A DNA stretch of 54,634 bases, from positions 26,981 to 81,614 of the forward strand of contig JAAVFP010000023.1 in the NCBI GenBank assembly GCA_014800735.1. The letters run 5' to 3'. The notes under the pieces are model-generated. The model saw nothing but the letters and a program-made list of their open reading frames with translations. It did no database searches and was not told the DNA's origin. Made by a program: the position numbers and the translations under genes. The stretch comes from Bacteroidales bacterium. GTDB taxonomy: Bacteria; Bacteroidota; Bacteroidia; Bacteroidales; Muribaculaceae. Below, one piece after another: positions 43,742 through 50,908 of this stretch. Within the stretch, counting starts at the first letter, position 1. Each line of letters begins with the position of its first letter.

Positions 43742-45406
43742 ATGAAAATCGGAGCAATAATAACCGGAGATATTGTGGATTCCACAAAAATGACAAAGTC
43801 TGAACGCACTACAATGTTACAACTGTTGCAATCTCTGTCTGAAAGGCTGTCTCCATTGTGTAAAACGAATATTGAGATTTTCAGAGGAGATCGCTTCCAA
43901 CTAAGAGTTACCGAGCCAACCAAAACATTGCAGATAGCGCTGGCAATACGTGCTATTATCCGCGCCAATAAATTTGTAGGTAATAATGAGCAATGGGATG
44001 CTTGTTTGGCTATCGGTATCGGCACATTGGATTATGAAACAGATTCTCTTTCCACAAGTGACGGTGAGGCATACAGGCTATCGGATAGAAGACTTGGAGC
44101 ACGCCTGTATATTGACACTCCATGGGAAGAAGTGAATAAGGAACTAATGGTTTCCACTCTATTTGCTGATGATATAGTGACAGGGTGGACTCAAAGTCAA
44201 AGCCGGATAATGTTTGAGAAACTTGTCAAGGATCAAAATCAGGAACAGATTGGCAAGATATTGGAGGTTTCTCAGCAGAGTGTCAGCAAGACCTTGAAGG
44301 CGGCAAAGTGCCACATTATTTATAGTTGTATTGGAAGATTTGAAGAGCTTGTGACAGCGAGGAAATCTTTGAATTATACATACTGGAAGAAATATGTCAA
44401 AGAGTCTTCAAAGTTTTATATAGATAAGATGATGGAATTGACTGAGAATGGTGACAGACGTGAAATTCAGGGTGAATTGCGAGGGAAAGAAACGCCTCAT
44501 CATCTTATGTATAAACTCCCACGATTAGAATGCCCTGAGAATCCAGAAATCTACTATGAGTTTCTAATTGAATACGATATATACGATTCAGATGTGGGTA
44601 TATATTATGGCGTTAAGGGTATTTCTCCGGATGGCTCTAATCATGATGAGGCGATTGAGATTGCGACAAATCATTATGAAAAAATTAAGCCCAAATTATG
44701 CAAAATACTTAATAATGTATTTATAGATAAGGATTTTTCGAGAAGGTTTAAGATGACTAACAATGCCAATGACAACACATATTGGCCATTTTGGATTTCA
44801 TTATATGAGGATGAAGATATTAATAAAGTCGGTGTACTTGCTATAAATATAATCAGAGATACCTATGAGAAGCTTCTTCGTCCAAATCCGGAAGTTGAAA
44901 ACTATGTTGCGAAACTAAAGGGCAGGATGCCAAGTCAAAAATGTTTATCACGATTTACCGAAGATTCAATCAAATATTGGAGGGATTCTTTAGATTGTGT
45001 AGGCAAAAAAATAGATAGGCGCGTCTCAAGGTTAATTCTTGAGTTCCTTGCCCGCTCGCTTAAAGCGGGTTGGTTTAAACAACCTGTAATACCGGGAGCG
45101 ACTAATGGATATATGTTCATCCATAAGCACGCAAAGCATAAACGGGAATTCACAATCTTTTGGAAGACTCTGTTGAAAATGGTCGGCGAAAAACTAGAAC
45201 TACCTAAAGAAAAAAAGAAAATTGACGTTAGCTGGCATGCCGTAAGTTGCGTTTTTATGGCGGCCGATGGTTCTGTGTGGAGTGAAGACAATTTAAAGAG
45301 TACATATCAAACGAATTATCTGAATAAAGTTGAAAAAAACGAGGAGTACAAATTCTGGGAAAGAGAAATATCTGAAATTTTAAAGCAATGCTCTGAACCG
45401 TTATAA
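43742..45406 (+). CDS. SatD-like protein with HTH and a large C-terminal region
   Basis: A 554-aa cytoplasmic protein. Residues 1-~135 resemble the SatD family, which has a cyclase-like palm pattern: GAIITGDIVDSTKM at the first strand, IEIFRGDRFQL, then a strand IGIGTLDYETD and SDGEAYRLSDRRLGARL. Residues ~165-190 (NQEQIGKILEVSQQSVSKTL) look like a helix-turn-helix. The remaining ~350 residues, including a Trp-rich stretch and WFKQPVIPGATNGYMFIHKH, match nothing I recognise. The N-terminal Asp and GD residues could bind metal, so nucleotide chemistry is possible but unproven. Start at 43742 is fixed by the promoter. Paired dyads over the promoter suggest autoregulation. Base composition is clearly more AT-rich than its left neighbours. 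Confidence 0.65.
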   Translation: MKIGAIITGDIVDSTKMTKSERTTMLQLLQSLSERLSPLCKTNIEIFRGDRFQLRVTEPTKTLQIALAIRAIIRANKFVGNNEQWDACLAIGIGTLDYETDSLSTSDGEAYRLSDRRLGARLYIDTPWEEVNKELMVSTLFADDIVTGWTQSQSRIMFEKLVKDQNQEQIGKILEVSQQSVSKTLKAAKCHIIYSCIGRFEELVTARKSLNYTYWKKYVKESSKFYIDKMMELTENGDRREIQGELRGKETPHHLMYKLPRLECPENPEIYYEFLIEYDIYDSDVGIYYGVKGISPDGSNHDEAIEIATNHYEKIKPKLCKILNNVFIDKDFSRRFKMTNNANDNTYWPFWISLYEDEDINKVGVLAINIIRDTYEKLLRPNPEVENYVAKLKGRMPSQKCLSRFTEDSIKYWRDSLDCVGKKIDRRVSRLILEFLARSLKAGWFKQPVIPGATNGYMFIHKHAKHKREFTIFWKTLLKMVGEKLELPKEKKKIDVSWHAVSCVFMAADGSVWSEDNLKSTYQTNYLNKVEKNEEYKFWEREISEILKQCSEPL

Positions 45407-45446
45407 TTGTTTTGTTGACGTCATTTCGGGTGTAAAAACATCATGG

Positions 45447-45454
45447 TAACTTTG
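45447..45454 (+). promoter_or_regulatory. Possible -7 element overlapping the terminator stem
   Basis: TAACTTTG directly before and into the terminator arm at 45453. It could drive the downstream genes, since no other promoter was found between here and the DUF3825 gene; a chance match is equally possible. Confidence 0.35.
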
Positions 45455-45493
45455 CCACCGCAATCGAAAACCGATTGTGGTGGCATCTTTTTT
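45453..45493 (+). terminator. Terminator of the SatD-like gene
   Basis: TGCCACCGCAATCG (45453-45466) pairs, with one G-U, with CGATTGTGGTGGCA (45472-45485), followed by TC and six T. Confidence 0.9.
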
Positions 45494-45531
45494 GAAGGGT
45501 GACATCAAACACAAACATAACTAAAGATAAA

Positions 45532-45774
45532 ATGAAAAAACAACGAAAAGATGCCTGGGACGAATATCGTCGGACAGGTGTCAACAACAGTAATTTCGAT
45601 CTCAACGATCGAGATGAGATCGCAGCCATCACCGGATGGAACTGCGCAAGAGACAAAGGTCGTGCAGACGCATTTCGCAAATACCACCGCACGGGGGTAA
45701 ATCACAGCGAATATGACCTGACCGACCACGACCAGATTAGTTCAATCCTCAATGATCGAAAGAATCGTCGATGA
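45532..45774 (+). CDS. Small protein of two tandem ~28-residue repeats
   Basis: An 80-aa basic/polar protein with two copies of one motif: RKDAWDEYRRTGVNNSNFDL then NDRDEIAAI, and RADAFRKYHRTGVNHSEYDL then TDHDQISSI, joined by a short linker TGWNCARDKG. No family was recognised. The ATG at 45532 places the start a few residues before the first repeat. It lies 38 bp after the terminator of the SatD-like gene. Conservation of the repeat (W/F-x-x-Y-x-R-T-G-V-N-x-S-x-[FY]-D-L) suggests a real protein; a binding role is possible but unknown. Confidence 0.6.
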   Translation: MKKQRKDAWDEYRRTGVNNSNFDLNDRDEIAAITGWNCARDKGRADAFRKYHRTGVNHSEYDLTDHDQISSILNDRKNRR

Positions 45775-45817
45775 TTGTATGCTTCAGACTATAATAACCA
45801 ATATACAGAAGTAATAT

Positions 45818-46939
45818 ATGCCAATTATAGGAATGAAGAAACTTAACGGGCATCAGATTGATGTTCTCCGCCGTGCAATACTATTCCTCGTTGCACGCGA
45901 CGGGAAGGCTCGCCTCGTGATTCTAGCATCTCATCTACTGACACTCGATGAAAATGGTTTCAAAAGCGGATACTGGTGTGGTTATCGCAAACTACACCTA
46001 ATGATAGAGGCGTATCCGGAATTCTTTGAAATCTATGATGCCGATACAACTGATATGTCAGTGCGTATTGTCGGTAATCAAGGCCGTGTGGGTAATCAAT
46101 ATGCAAAGCAGCCTATCGATATGAACTTCGACCACTTTGTCTATAACTACATCACTTCTGAATTCGCAGATGAAATACGCCGAGAGTATAATCTCTCGGA
46201 TGGCATGGAAGATTACTGTGTATTCTGCAATTTCTTGAGGTATACTTATTACAAAGCAGAGAAAGAAGGGAAGGTATTGGAGCATGGCAACCTGAGAATG
46301 TTTCACACCGGTTGGTTCCACGACAACACCGATGATGTGTATATGTTGTGGGGCTATGATGAAGCGGGTAAAGTACAGGTATACTTTATTCGCCGCAGCG
46401 GTAAAGATGCACGAGATCTCATTCGGCTGTTTGGAAAAAGGGTCCCTATATTGGTTGAATTTCCCCTTCTGCAGTTCGAAACGAACCTACATATAGAGCC
46501 GGAGTATGGTCACATAATTGACGAACATGTTGACAGAATACCTGAAGAGACGATAGAAATGATACGTCATAGCATCGGTCTACAAGACAACGTTGAGAAT
46601 CAAAGTACTCAGGAGATTGTGCGCCTAGGACGTAATTTCCTTAGAAGACTTCTCGACGGCTGTATTACGGACACCCGGAAGCGACTTGCCAACCGCAGCG
46701 ATGAAGCAGTGCTGTTTTGGAACAGAACAACCAACAAGATGTGTTGGCTGATTCCTCTGAGGCTTGGGATTACCGAGAAGGTGAACCTTACTCTTGTCGT
46801 GGAGCCAAGTGTACTAAATGGAGAACCGACATACCGGGCCCACACCATATTGCCGCTTAGAGAAGCCTTCAAATGTGCACGTTTGCTTGGCCCTGTAAAG
46901 GCAGAATGGCTGAAGGATGCCTGGAAAGACAATAATTAA
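45818..46939 (+). CDS. LOTUS/OST-HTH-like and DUF3825 domain protein
   Basis: A 373-aa protein. Residues ~8-90 (LNGHQIDVLRRAILFLVARD through YDADTTDMSVRIVG) fit the winged-helix pattern of LOTUS/OST-HTH domains, which bind RNA in other proteins. Residues ~125-340 match DUF3825: CVFCNFLRYTYYKAEKEGKV, then MFHTGWFHDNTDDVYMLWGY, and the late block ALLFWNRTTNKMCWLIPLRL in related form (AVLFWNRTTNKMCWLIPLRL here). DUF3825 is uncharacterised and often follows an OST-HTH domain. The start could be ATG 45818 or the ATG at 45833. The zinc-ribbon gene starts 24 bp downstream. An RNA-related role is an inference from the N-terminal fold. Confidence 0.75.
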   Translation: MPIIGMKKLNGHQIDVLRRAILFLVARDGKARLVILASHLLTLDENGFKSGYWCGYRKLHLMIEAYPEFFEIYDADTTDMSVRIVGNQGRVGNQYAKQPIDMNFDHFVYNYITSEFADEIRREYNLSDGMEDYCVFCNFLRYTYYKAEKEGKVLEHGNLRMFHTGWFHDNTDDVYMLWGYDEAGKVQVYFIRRSGKDARDLIRLFGKRVPILVEFPLLQFETNLHIEPEYGHIIDEHVDRIPEETIEMIRHSIGLQDNVENQSTQEIVRLGRNFLRRLLDGCITDTRKRLANRSDEAVLFWNRTTNKMCWLIPLRLGITEKVNLTLVVEPSVLNGEPTYRAHTILPLREAFKCARLLGPVKAEWLKDAWKDNN

Positions 46940-46963
46940 TAATAACTTTTAAATCTGTAGATT

Positions 46964-47092
46964 ATGGGTACAGGATTTCGATGCCCCAAATGTGGGAGCT
47001 ATCATACCGTTTGGATTCCTTTCTCTATGGACGTAAAGTGCCTATGCTGTGGCAACGTCTTCGACCCAGAAGAGGAGGAACAGGAGGATTAG
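46964..47092 (+). CDS. 42-residue zinc-ribbon protein
   Basis: A very short open frame, MGTGFRCPKCGSYHTVWIPF and so on, with two metal-binding knuckles (CPKCG and CLCCG, 16 residues between the pairs) and an acidic tail FDPEEEEQED. The arrangement is that of a stand-alone zinc ribbon. It starts 24 bp after the DUF3825 gene and is probably co-transcribed with it. Too short for automatic gene finders with a 60-codon limit. It may be a subunit or adaptor of the neighbouring protein; function unknown. Confidence 0.7.
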   Translation: MGTGFRCPKCGSYHTVWIPFSMDVKCLCCGNVFDPEEEEQED

Positions 47093-47189
47093 TTTAGTCC
47101 TCGAAAGTTAACTAACGGACACGGCTTTGAAGCCAGATATGGGTAGAAATTTTATCGAAACATATCCGTCCACTATCACATATTAACCC

Positions 47190-47227
47190 GACTGCCGGGG
47201 TTCATGGTGGCCACCGCCCCGACAGTC
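47190..47227 (+). other. RNA hairpin in the gap before the FtsZ-C-like gene
   Basis: GACTGCCGGGG (47190-47200) pairs, with one mismatch, with CCCCGACAGTC (47217-47227) around the palindrome GGTGGCCACC. There is no T-tract, so it is not a standard terminator; the rest of the 181-bp gap shows no promoter or ORF. Confidence 0.5.
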
Positions 47228-47273
47228 ATAATTTATCCTTTAGATGATTTCCCGCAACTAAAGACTCAAAACA

Positions 47274-47660
47274 ATGAAACTCAAAATACAACAAACAAAT
47301 CTGGAGCCGATACGCAGGCTTCTGACTTATACTGACTCGGAACAGGTGATTGCCGTCAGTGATGAAGATGTGGACAATCTTTTGGACTCGGCTACAACCT
47401 TGTCCTTGCATACTTCACGTGGAGTCAATCTTAAAGATGCTCTTCAGAAACTGGACACGCAGGTACTCGACTGTGGAAAGGCAATAAAAGCCATATTCGT
47501 GGTGCGATGCTCACAGTCATATCAATTGCCTGTTTCGGAATTGTCAGATCTCAGCCAGTATATCAATGATAATCTACCCAAGGCCGATGTCCACTGGGGA
47601 TTTTCCATAATGGACGAATCAGAAGCAAATGTCACAGTCGTGGCAGCGACAACATATTAA
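47274..47660 (+). CDS. Stand-alone FtsZ C-terminal-domain-like protein
   Basis: A 128-aa protein that lines up with the C-terminal (non-GTPase) domain of FtsZ. AVSDEDVDNLLDSATTL corresponds to the VDFADVKTVM helix, TSRGVNLKDALQKLDTQVLD to the helix with GxAxGEDRA, AIKAIFVVRCSQSYQLPVSELSDL to the GVLVNITAG-LRLDEF strand and helix, and DVHWGFSIMDESEANVTVVAATTY to the final VIxGTSLDPD-VTVVATG strands. The GTP-binding half (GGGTGTG loop) is absent and there is no room for it upstream. It might interfere with or dock on FtsZ, or act as a structural module with neighbouring membrane proteins; both are inference. The homology is remote and judged by eye. Confidence 0.6.
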   Translation: MKLKIQQTNLEPIRRLLTYTDSEQVIAVSDEDVDNLLDSATTLSLHTSRGVNLKDALQKLDTQVLDCGKAIKAIFVVRCSQSYQLPVSELSDLSQYINDNLPKADVHWGFSIMDESEANVTVVAATTY

Positions 47661-47678
47661 ATCACAATAAGATCAATA

Positions 47679-47771
47679 ATGAGTCTGTCATGTGCCATTG
47701 CAGCAACTGCCATCTTCGCCAAACCGATGGTCAGGATTTCCATGAGAAATAATAAGAATAGTAACGACTAA
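47679..47771 (+). CDS. Possible 30-residue peptide
   Basis: An ATG-initiated frame, MSLSCAIAATAIFAKPMVRI plus a polar SMRNNKNSND tail, 18 bp after the FtsZ-C-like stop. The first half is hydrophobic, which would suit a small membrane or toxin-like peptide. There is no homology or ribosome-site evidence, so this is weakly supported. Confidence 0.3.
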   Translation: MSLSCAIAATAIFAKPMVRISMRNNKNSND

Positions 47772-47782
47772 AACCTTCTAAT

Positions 47783-47819
47783 GGGAGGCAATGGAATCGC
47801 GCCTCTTCTATTGCCTCCC
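47783..47819 (+). other. Hairpin in the leader of the YaaW-family gene
   Basis: GGGAGGCAAT (47783-47792) pairs perfectly with ATTGCCTCCC (47810-47819). There is no T-tract. An in-frame ATG at 47791 lies inside the left arm, which favours the ATG at 47830, just after the hairpin, as the true start. Confidence 0.55.
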
Positions 47820-47829
47820 CAATAAAGAT

Positions 47830-48561
47830 ATGTACTTAGATAGAGATTTGATTTTCCTCAATAAGGCAACCAATGATGATCTGTTGGTGCTTTGCGATAT
47901 CGTAACGAAAGAGAACGACGGCACTTATCGCACTACTGAGACTCTTTCCTCCACACGTTCTTACATTGGAAATTATCCGGATAATATCAAGAGGATGCTG
48001 CCCGAACTAATCCATGAGTTCAGGCTGTTCGGAGGTAATTCGGTACTGAATTTCTTTCGAGGAGAGGGACCGGGGTACTCGGAAATACTTCGCGATGTAG
48101 CAAACAAATGCAAAGTATCATTCAACGATGCGACTGCTAAGGATGAGCACGTGGAACAAATGCTGCTTGGTAAGCTTATAAAGGAGGTTCTTGACAATGC
48201 GTCGGATTATGAATTACGACAAATGATGCGAGAGTTGGATCTGCAGATTCCTTACTACAACCGCCGTAGGGTGATACTTGATCTTGAAAAATTGTGGAAA
48301 TCACATGATATTGCAGGATTCCTGCTCCTGACATCTGTTACTTCAATAGTCTTGACTCGATTGACGGGAATTGCTATAAGCACAGTTGCCGGAATCACAC
48401 TTCCAAGATTAACAGCGGTAATGCTGGGTCCGATTGGCTTGATTATGACCTCGCTATATTGTGCTATTGATTTTGCAGGTCCGGCGTATAGAGTCACCAT
48501 CCCCGCAGTAATTCAGATTGCCTATATTCGACAAAAAATAAAATTTAACTTAAAACAATAA
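47830..48561 (+). CDS. YaaW-family (UPF0174) protein
   Basis: A 243-aa protein clearly related to E. coli YaaW. The N-terminal DRDLIFLNKATNDDLLVLCD corresponds to YLNDSDLDFLQHCSEEQL; EFRLFGGNSVLNFFRGEG and YSEILRDVANKCKV match the conserved middle; and AGPAYRVTIPAVIQIAYIRQ is nearly identical to the C-terminal signature. Two hydrophobic segments (~residues 160-215) indicate membrane attachment. The family has no established function. Start chosen at 47830 because the upstream ATG (47791) is buried in a hairpin and the family begins near here; the longer form would be 256 aa. The small membrane protein follows after 6 bp, so they are coupled. Confidence 0.85.
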   Translation: MYLDRDLIFLNKATNDDLLVLCDIVTKENDGTYRTTETLSSTRSYIGNYPDNIKRMLPELIHEFRLFGGNSVLNFFRGEGPGYSEILRDVANKCKVSFNDATAKDEHVEQMLLGKLIKEVLDNASDYELRQMMRELDLQIPYYNRRRVILDLEKLWKSHDIAGFLLLTSVTSIVLTRLTGIAISTVAGITLPRLTAVMLGPIGLIMTSLYCAIDFAGPAYRVTIPAVIQIAYIRQKIKFNLKQ

Positions 48562-48567
48562 TTGCAA

Positions 48568-48834
48568 ATGATAGTAATATTATGGTGCGTAGCCATCCTG
48601 CAATGGCTCTGCTATATTTATTTGCCTACAGTGATGATGTACGGAGTAATACGTATGATGGCACAGCAGGATGTAACAGCTACTATATGTTCCCCATTTC
48701 TGGGAATCAAGAAAGTGTCCATGAAAAGCGGTTTTATTATATGGATGGTCCAGGTAATGTTTTTGGGTGTTGTTCTATATGATATAGGCCAATGGATTAG
48801 ATTTGGAGTCAATCCTCTCATAAAAATGTGGTAA
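48568..48834 (+). CDS. Small membrane protein with two hydrophobic helices
   Basis: An 88-aa protein with hydrophobic segments at residues ~2-28 (ILWCVAILQWLCYIYLPTVM) and ~55-78 (GFIIWMVQVMFLGVVLYDIG), joined by a short polar loop. No family recognised. The start ATG at 48568 lies 6 bp after the YaaW stop and the next ATG lies 11 bp past its own stop, so it belongs to a tight three-gene unit of YaaW, this protein and the Cys-rich repeat protein. Confidence 0.65.
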   Translation: MIVILWCVAILQWLCYIYLPTVMMYGVIRMMAQQDVTATICSPFLGIKKVSMKSGFIIWMVQVMFLGVVLYDIGQWIRFGVNPLIKMW

Positions 48835-48845
48835 CATGTTAGATT

Positions 48846-49625
48846 ATGGAAACAAACAAAACTAATGAGCAAAGCTCAAAATACCGCAACCCCCACTTCA
48901 GACCTACTCTCGTAGAATGCGATACCTGCTCAGGATGCGGAAAAGTTGATTGTACCGTATGTCAAGGGTCAGCTGAATGTCCTGCATGTGATGGTACTGG
49001 GCAATACCCCTGCCAGAGTTGCGATGGGGATGGTCAATGTGGCTTATGTAAAGGAAGTGGCGAACTCATATGTAAAAAATGTGAGGGAGAGGGCCGTTTT
49101 ACTGCGACGTGTAAGATATGTGATGGAGACGGTGTTTGTCCAGAATGTTATGGCGAAGGAGGATATTGGCTAGGTTTATATTCCTATAAATGCTCAGCTT
49201 GCGCTGGTACGGGAGAGTGTGGTTCATGTGGAGGCTCTGGAGAAAAGGAACTGTAGTGCCGAAACTGCGAAGGGACAGGCAAAATAGAATGTTTTAGATG
49301 TGATGGCGACGGCGAATGTAAGAAATGCGATGGCCAAGGATTCTTTGAATGCAAACGATGCGAAGGCGAGGGCAAATGTTCACGTTGTGATGGTCGAGGC
49401 TATTTCCATTGCAAAGAATGTAGAGGCAGAGGAAAAGTCCACGAAAATCATAGACAAGGAAACACCCGGAAACAAAATGTGTCCAGACATCAAGCATCGA
49501 GCAATGTCGGTACTCGCAGCAGAACATCAGCTCCGTCTTACGGCCCGGTACCGATAAGAATAGTAGGTAGAATCGATCTTGAATCCAATGATTGCACCAT
49601 TCATCCATATAAGAATCCCGAATAA
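48846..49625 (+). pseudogene. Cys-rich DnaJ-like zinc-finger repeat protein, interrupted by in-frame TAG
   Basis: The reading frame runs 259 codons but is broken by TAG at 49254-49256. Ten CxxC-type modules (e.g. CPACDGTG, CQSCDGDG, CKKCEGEG) precede the stop and six more follow in the same frame (CRNCEGTG, CFRCDGDG, CKKCDGQG, CKRCEGEG, CSRCDGRG, CKECRGRG). Modules resemble the CxxCxGxG zinc-binding repeats of DnaJ, but there is no J domain. The sequence around the stop (GSGEKEL-stop-CRNCEGTG) aligns with an earlier module (GSGELICKKCEGEG), showing that one ancestral protein was split by a point mutation. A 136-aa truncated product could still be made; readthrough is possible but unproven. 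The 3' end overlaps the rhuM remnant. Confidence 0.8.
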
Positions 49626-50124
49626 TGATCGGATAACAAATTGTTTTCTTGGCGAACTGTATAATACGAGCAACGCTAAGGTCAGGGAGCACATTAAGCA
49701 TATCTTCGACGACGGAGAACTTGATGAGGAATCAGTTGTTCGGAAATTCCGAACAACTGCCGCTGATGGCAAATCCTATAATGTAACGTTCTATAATATC
49801 TACATGATTATCTCACTGGGGTATGGAATTAAGTCATTGATTGCCACTCATTTCAGGCGGTGAGCTACCGAGCGGCTGAAGGAGTACATTATCAAGGGAT
49901 TTACCATGGATGATGAGCGGTTGAAGGGAAATGGCGGAGGTGCTTATTGGCGAGAACTGCTCGACAGAATCCGCGACATCCGGTCATCTGAAAAGGTGAT
50001 ATATCGGCAGGTACTTGACCTTTATGCAACGGCGGTAGATTATGACCCTCGTTCGGCGATTTCTGTTGAGCTTGCGAAACGTGAGTTGCTGATTTCAATC
50101 TTGTCGATCTCAACGACAGCCTGA
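49588..50124 (+). pseudogene. rhuM-family remnant, interrupted by TGA
   Basis: The translation carries RhuM-family signatures: EHIKHIFDDGELDEESVVRKF, then TTAADGKSYNVTFYNIYMII, and, after the stop, ATERLKEYIIKGFTMDDERL and ELLDRIRDIRSSEKVIYRQV. The stop TGA at 49861-49863 falls exactly where the family has Trp (FRxWAT), consistent with a single TGG to TGA change. The N-terminus lacks roughly 30 residues of the family, and the C-terminus diverges soon after VDYDP and ends early. RhuM proteins have no settled function, though they occur beside restriction or abortive-infection genes. The remnant overlaps the end of the Cys-rich repeat frame. Confidence 0.8.
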
Positions 50125-50247
50125 TGTCGATATAACTCACTGCAGCAGCTGGCCATCCAAAGCTCGTGGGTAAAGTGGTGTGCCATGAACCGGAGGTGAG
50201 AACCGTTTTCTTGCTCTGTGCGTTATAAAAACAAAAAAGAATCCACT
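50125..50247. other. Right edge of the accessory block
   Basis: A short gap where base composition returns to GC-rich. It has no tRNA, integrase or obvious direct repeat. TTTTCTTG at 50206-50213 matches part of the left-edge repeat TTTTCTTGGCCA, but eight bases is within chance. Confidence 0.3.
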
Positions 50248-50610
50248 ATGACAAGAAAAGAACTCACTGACCTTATAGCCGAAAAGGTGGCTGAAGTCAT
50301 CAATAATCCCGCACCCTGGGGCGAGGATCCGCAGATAAGCATTATTCCCACAACTTTGCTTGTTGACATCGAACGACACGAGGATGCCGACCGCTCGATT
50401 GAGTTCAGCAACGAGGCCATCGAGGCCGACGCCGCCATCGATGGCGATTATTCGGAAGACGCTGCCGATTTCCAGTCGGCCTCCGACCCCGACCTCTATC
50501 CGGTCGGGACTCTCATTGACTATGCCGGCAAGAAGCCCGATTTGAAGAAAATCGCCCGGCTTGTTGAGCAATACATCCCCGAGCAGGCCGAAAACCTCTA
50601 CGCCGAGTAA
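50248..50610 (+). CDS. Conserved-looking small acidic protein, function unknown
   Basis: A 120-aa cytoplasmic protein: an N-terminal helix (MTRKELTDLIAEKVAEVINN), an acidic Asp/Ala/Glu-rich middle (DADRSIEFSNEAIEADAAID) and a C-terminal helix (KPDLKKIARLVEQYIPEQAE). No family recognised. GC-rich codon use matches the core genes rather than the accessory block to its left. The ATG at 50248 is preferred because the upstream codons have no features. A 13-bp-stem terminator follows 19 bp after the stop. Confidence 0.7.
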   Translation: MTRKELTDLIAEKVAEVINNPAPWGEDPQISIIPTTLLVDIERHEDADRSIEFSNEAIEADAAIDGDYSEDAADFQSASDPDLYPVGTLIDYAGKKPDLKKIARLVEQYIPEQAENLYAE

Positions 50611-50629
50611 CTCCGCGCCCAATCCATAT

Positions 50630-50669
50630 AATTGGCTGTGTCAAAACTATAAGCGACACAGCCAATTTT
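50630..50669 (+). terminator. Terminator after the small acidic-protein gene
   Basis: AATTGGCTGTGTC (50630-50642) pairs perfectly with GACACAGCCAATT (50655-50667), followed by a short T-run. Confidence 0.85.
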
Positions 50670-50788
50670 GTATCCTGCTCACTGCTGAATTGTTCCAGTC
50701 CTGCACTGTCGTCCTCAAGCAATGGCAGTGTTGCATTCACGCATCAAAAAAACATATTTTTTAAGATTAAAAAATGTGCTTTTCATAA

Positions 50789-50806
50789 TAATTTTGGTTA
50801 ATTTTG
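50789..50806 (+). promoter_or_regulatory. Tandem -7 elements for nhaD
   Basis: TAATTTTG occurs at 50789-50796 and again at 50799-50806. The resulting ~100-nt leader contains a small hairpin, GGCAGCC (50878-50884) with GGCTGCC (50894-50900), just before the ATG at 50909. Confidence 0.55.
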
Positions 50807-50908
50807 TTGCCGCAAAATTTTTGCGCGACATCACACTACAAATCTAATCGTCTAACACCTTAAATTTAGTTGACCCAGGCAGCCGGGATTGGGGGCTGCC
50901 AGAAGTAT

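Noticed and set aside
43472-50140. Prophage or integrative conjugative element
   Set aside because: No integrase, terminase, capsid, relaxase or conjugation genes were found in the block.
50878-50900. Na+ or Li+ riboswitch before nhaD
   Set aside because: Only a simple hairpin is visible; no known riboswitch core was recognised.
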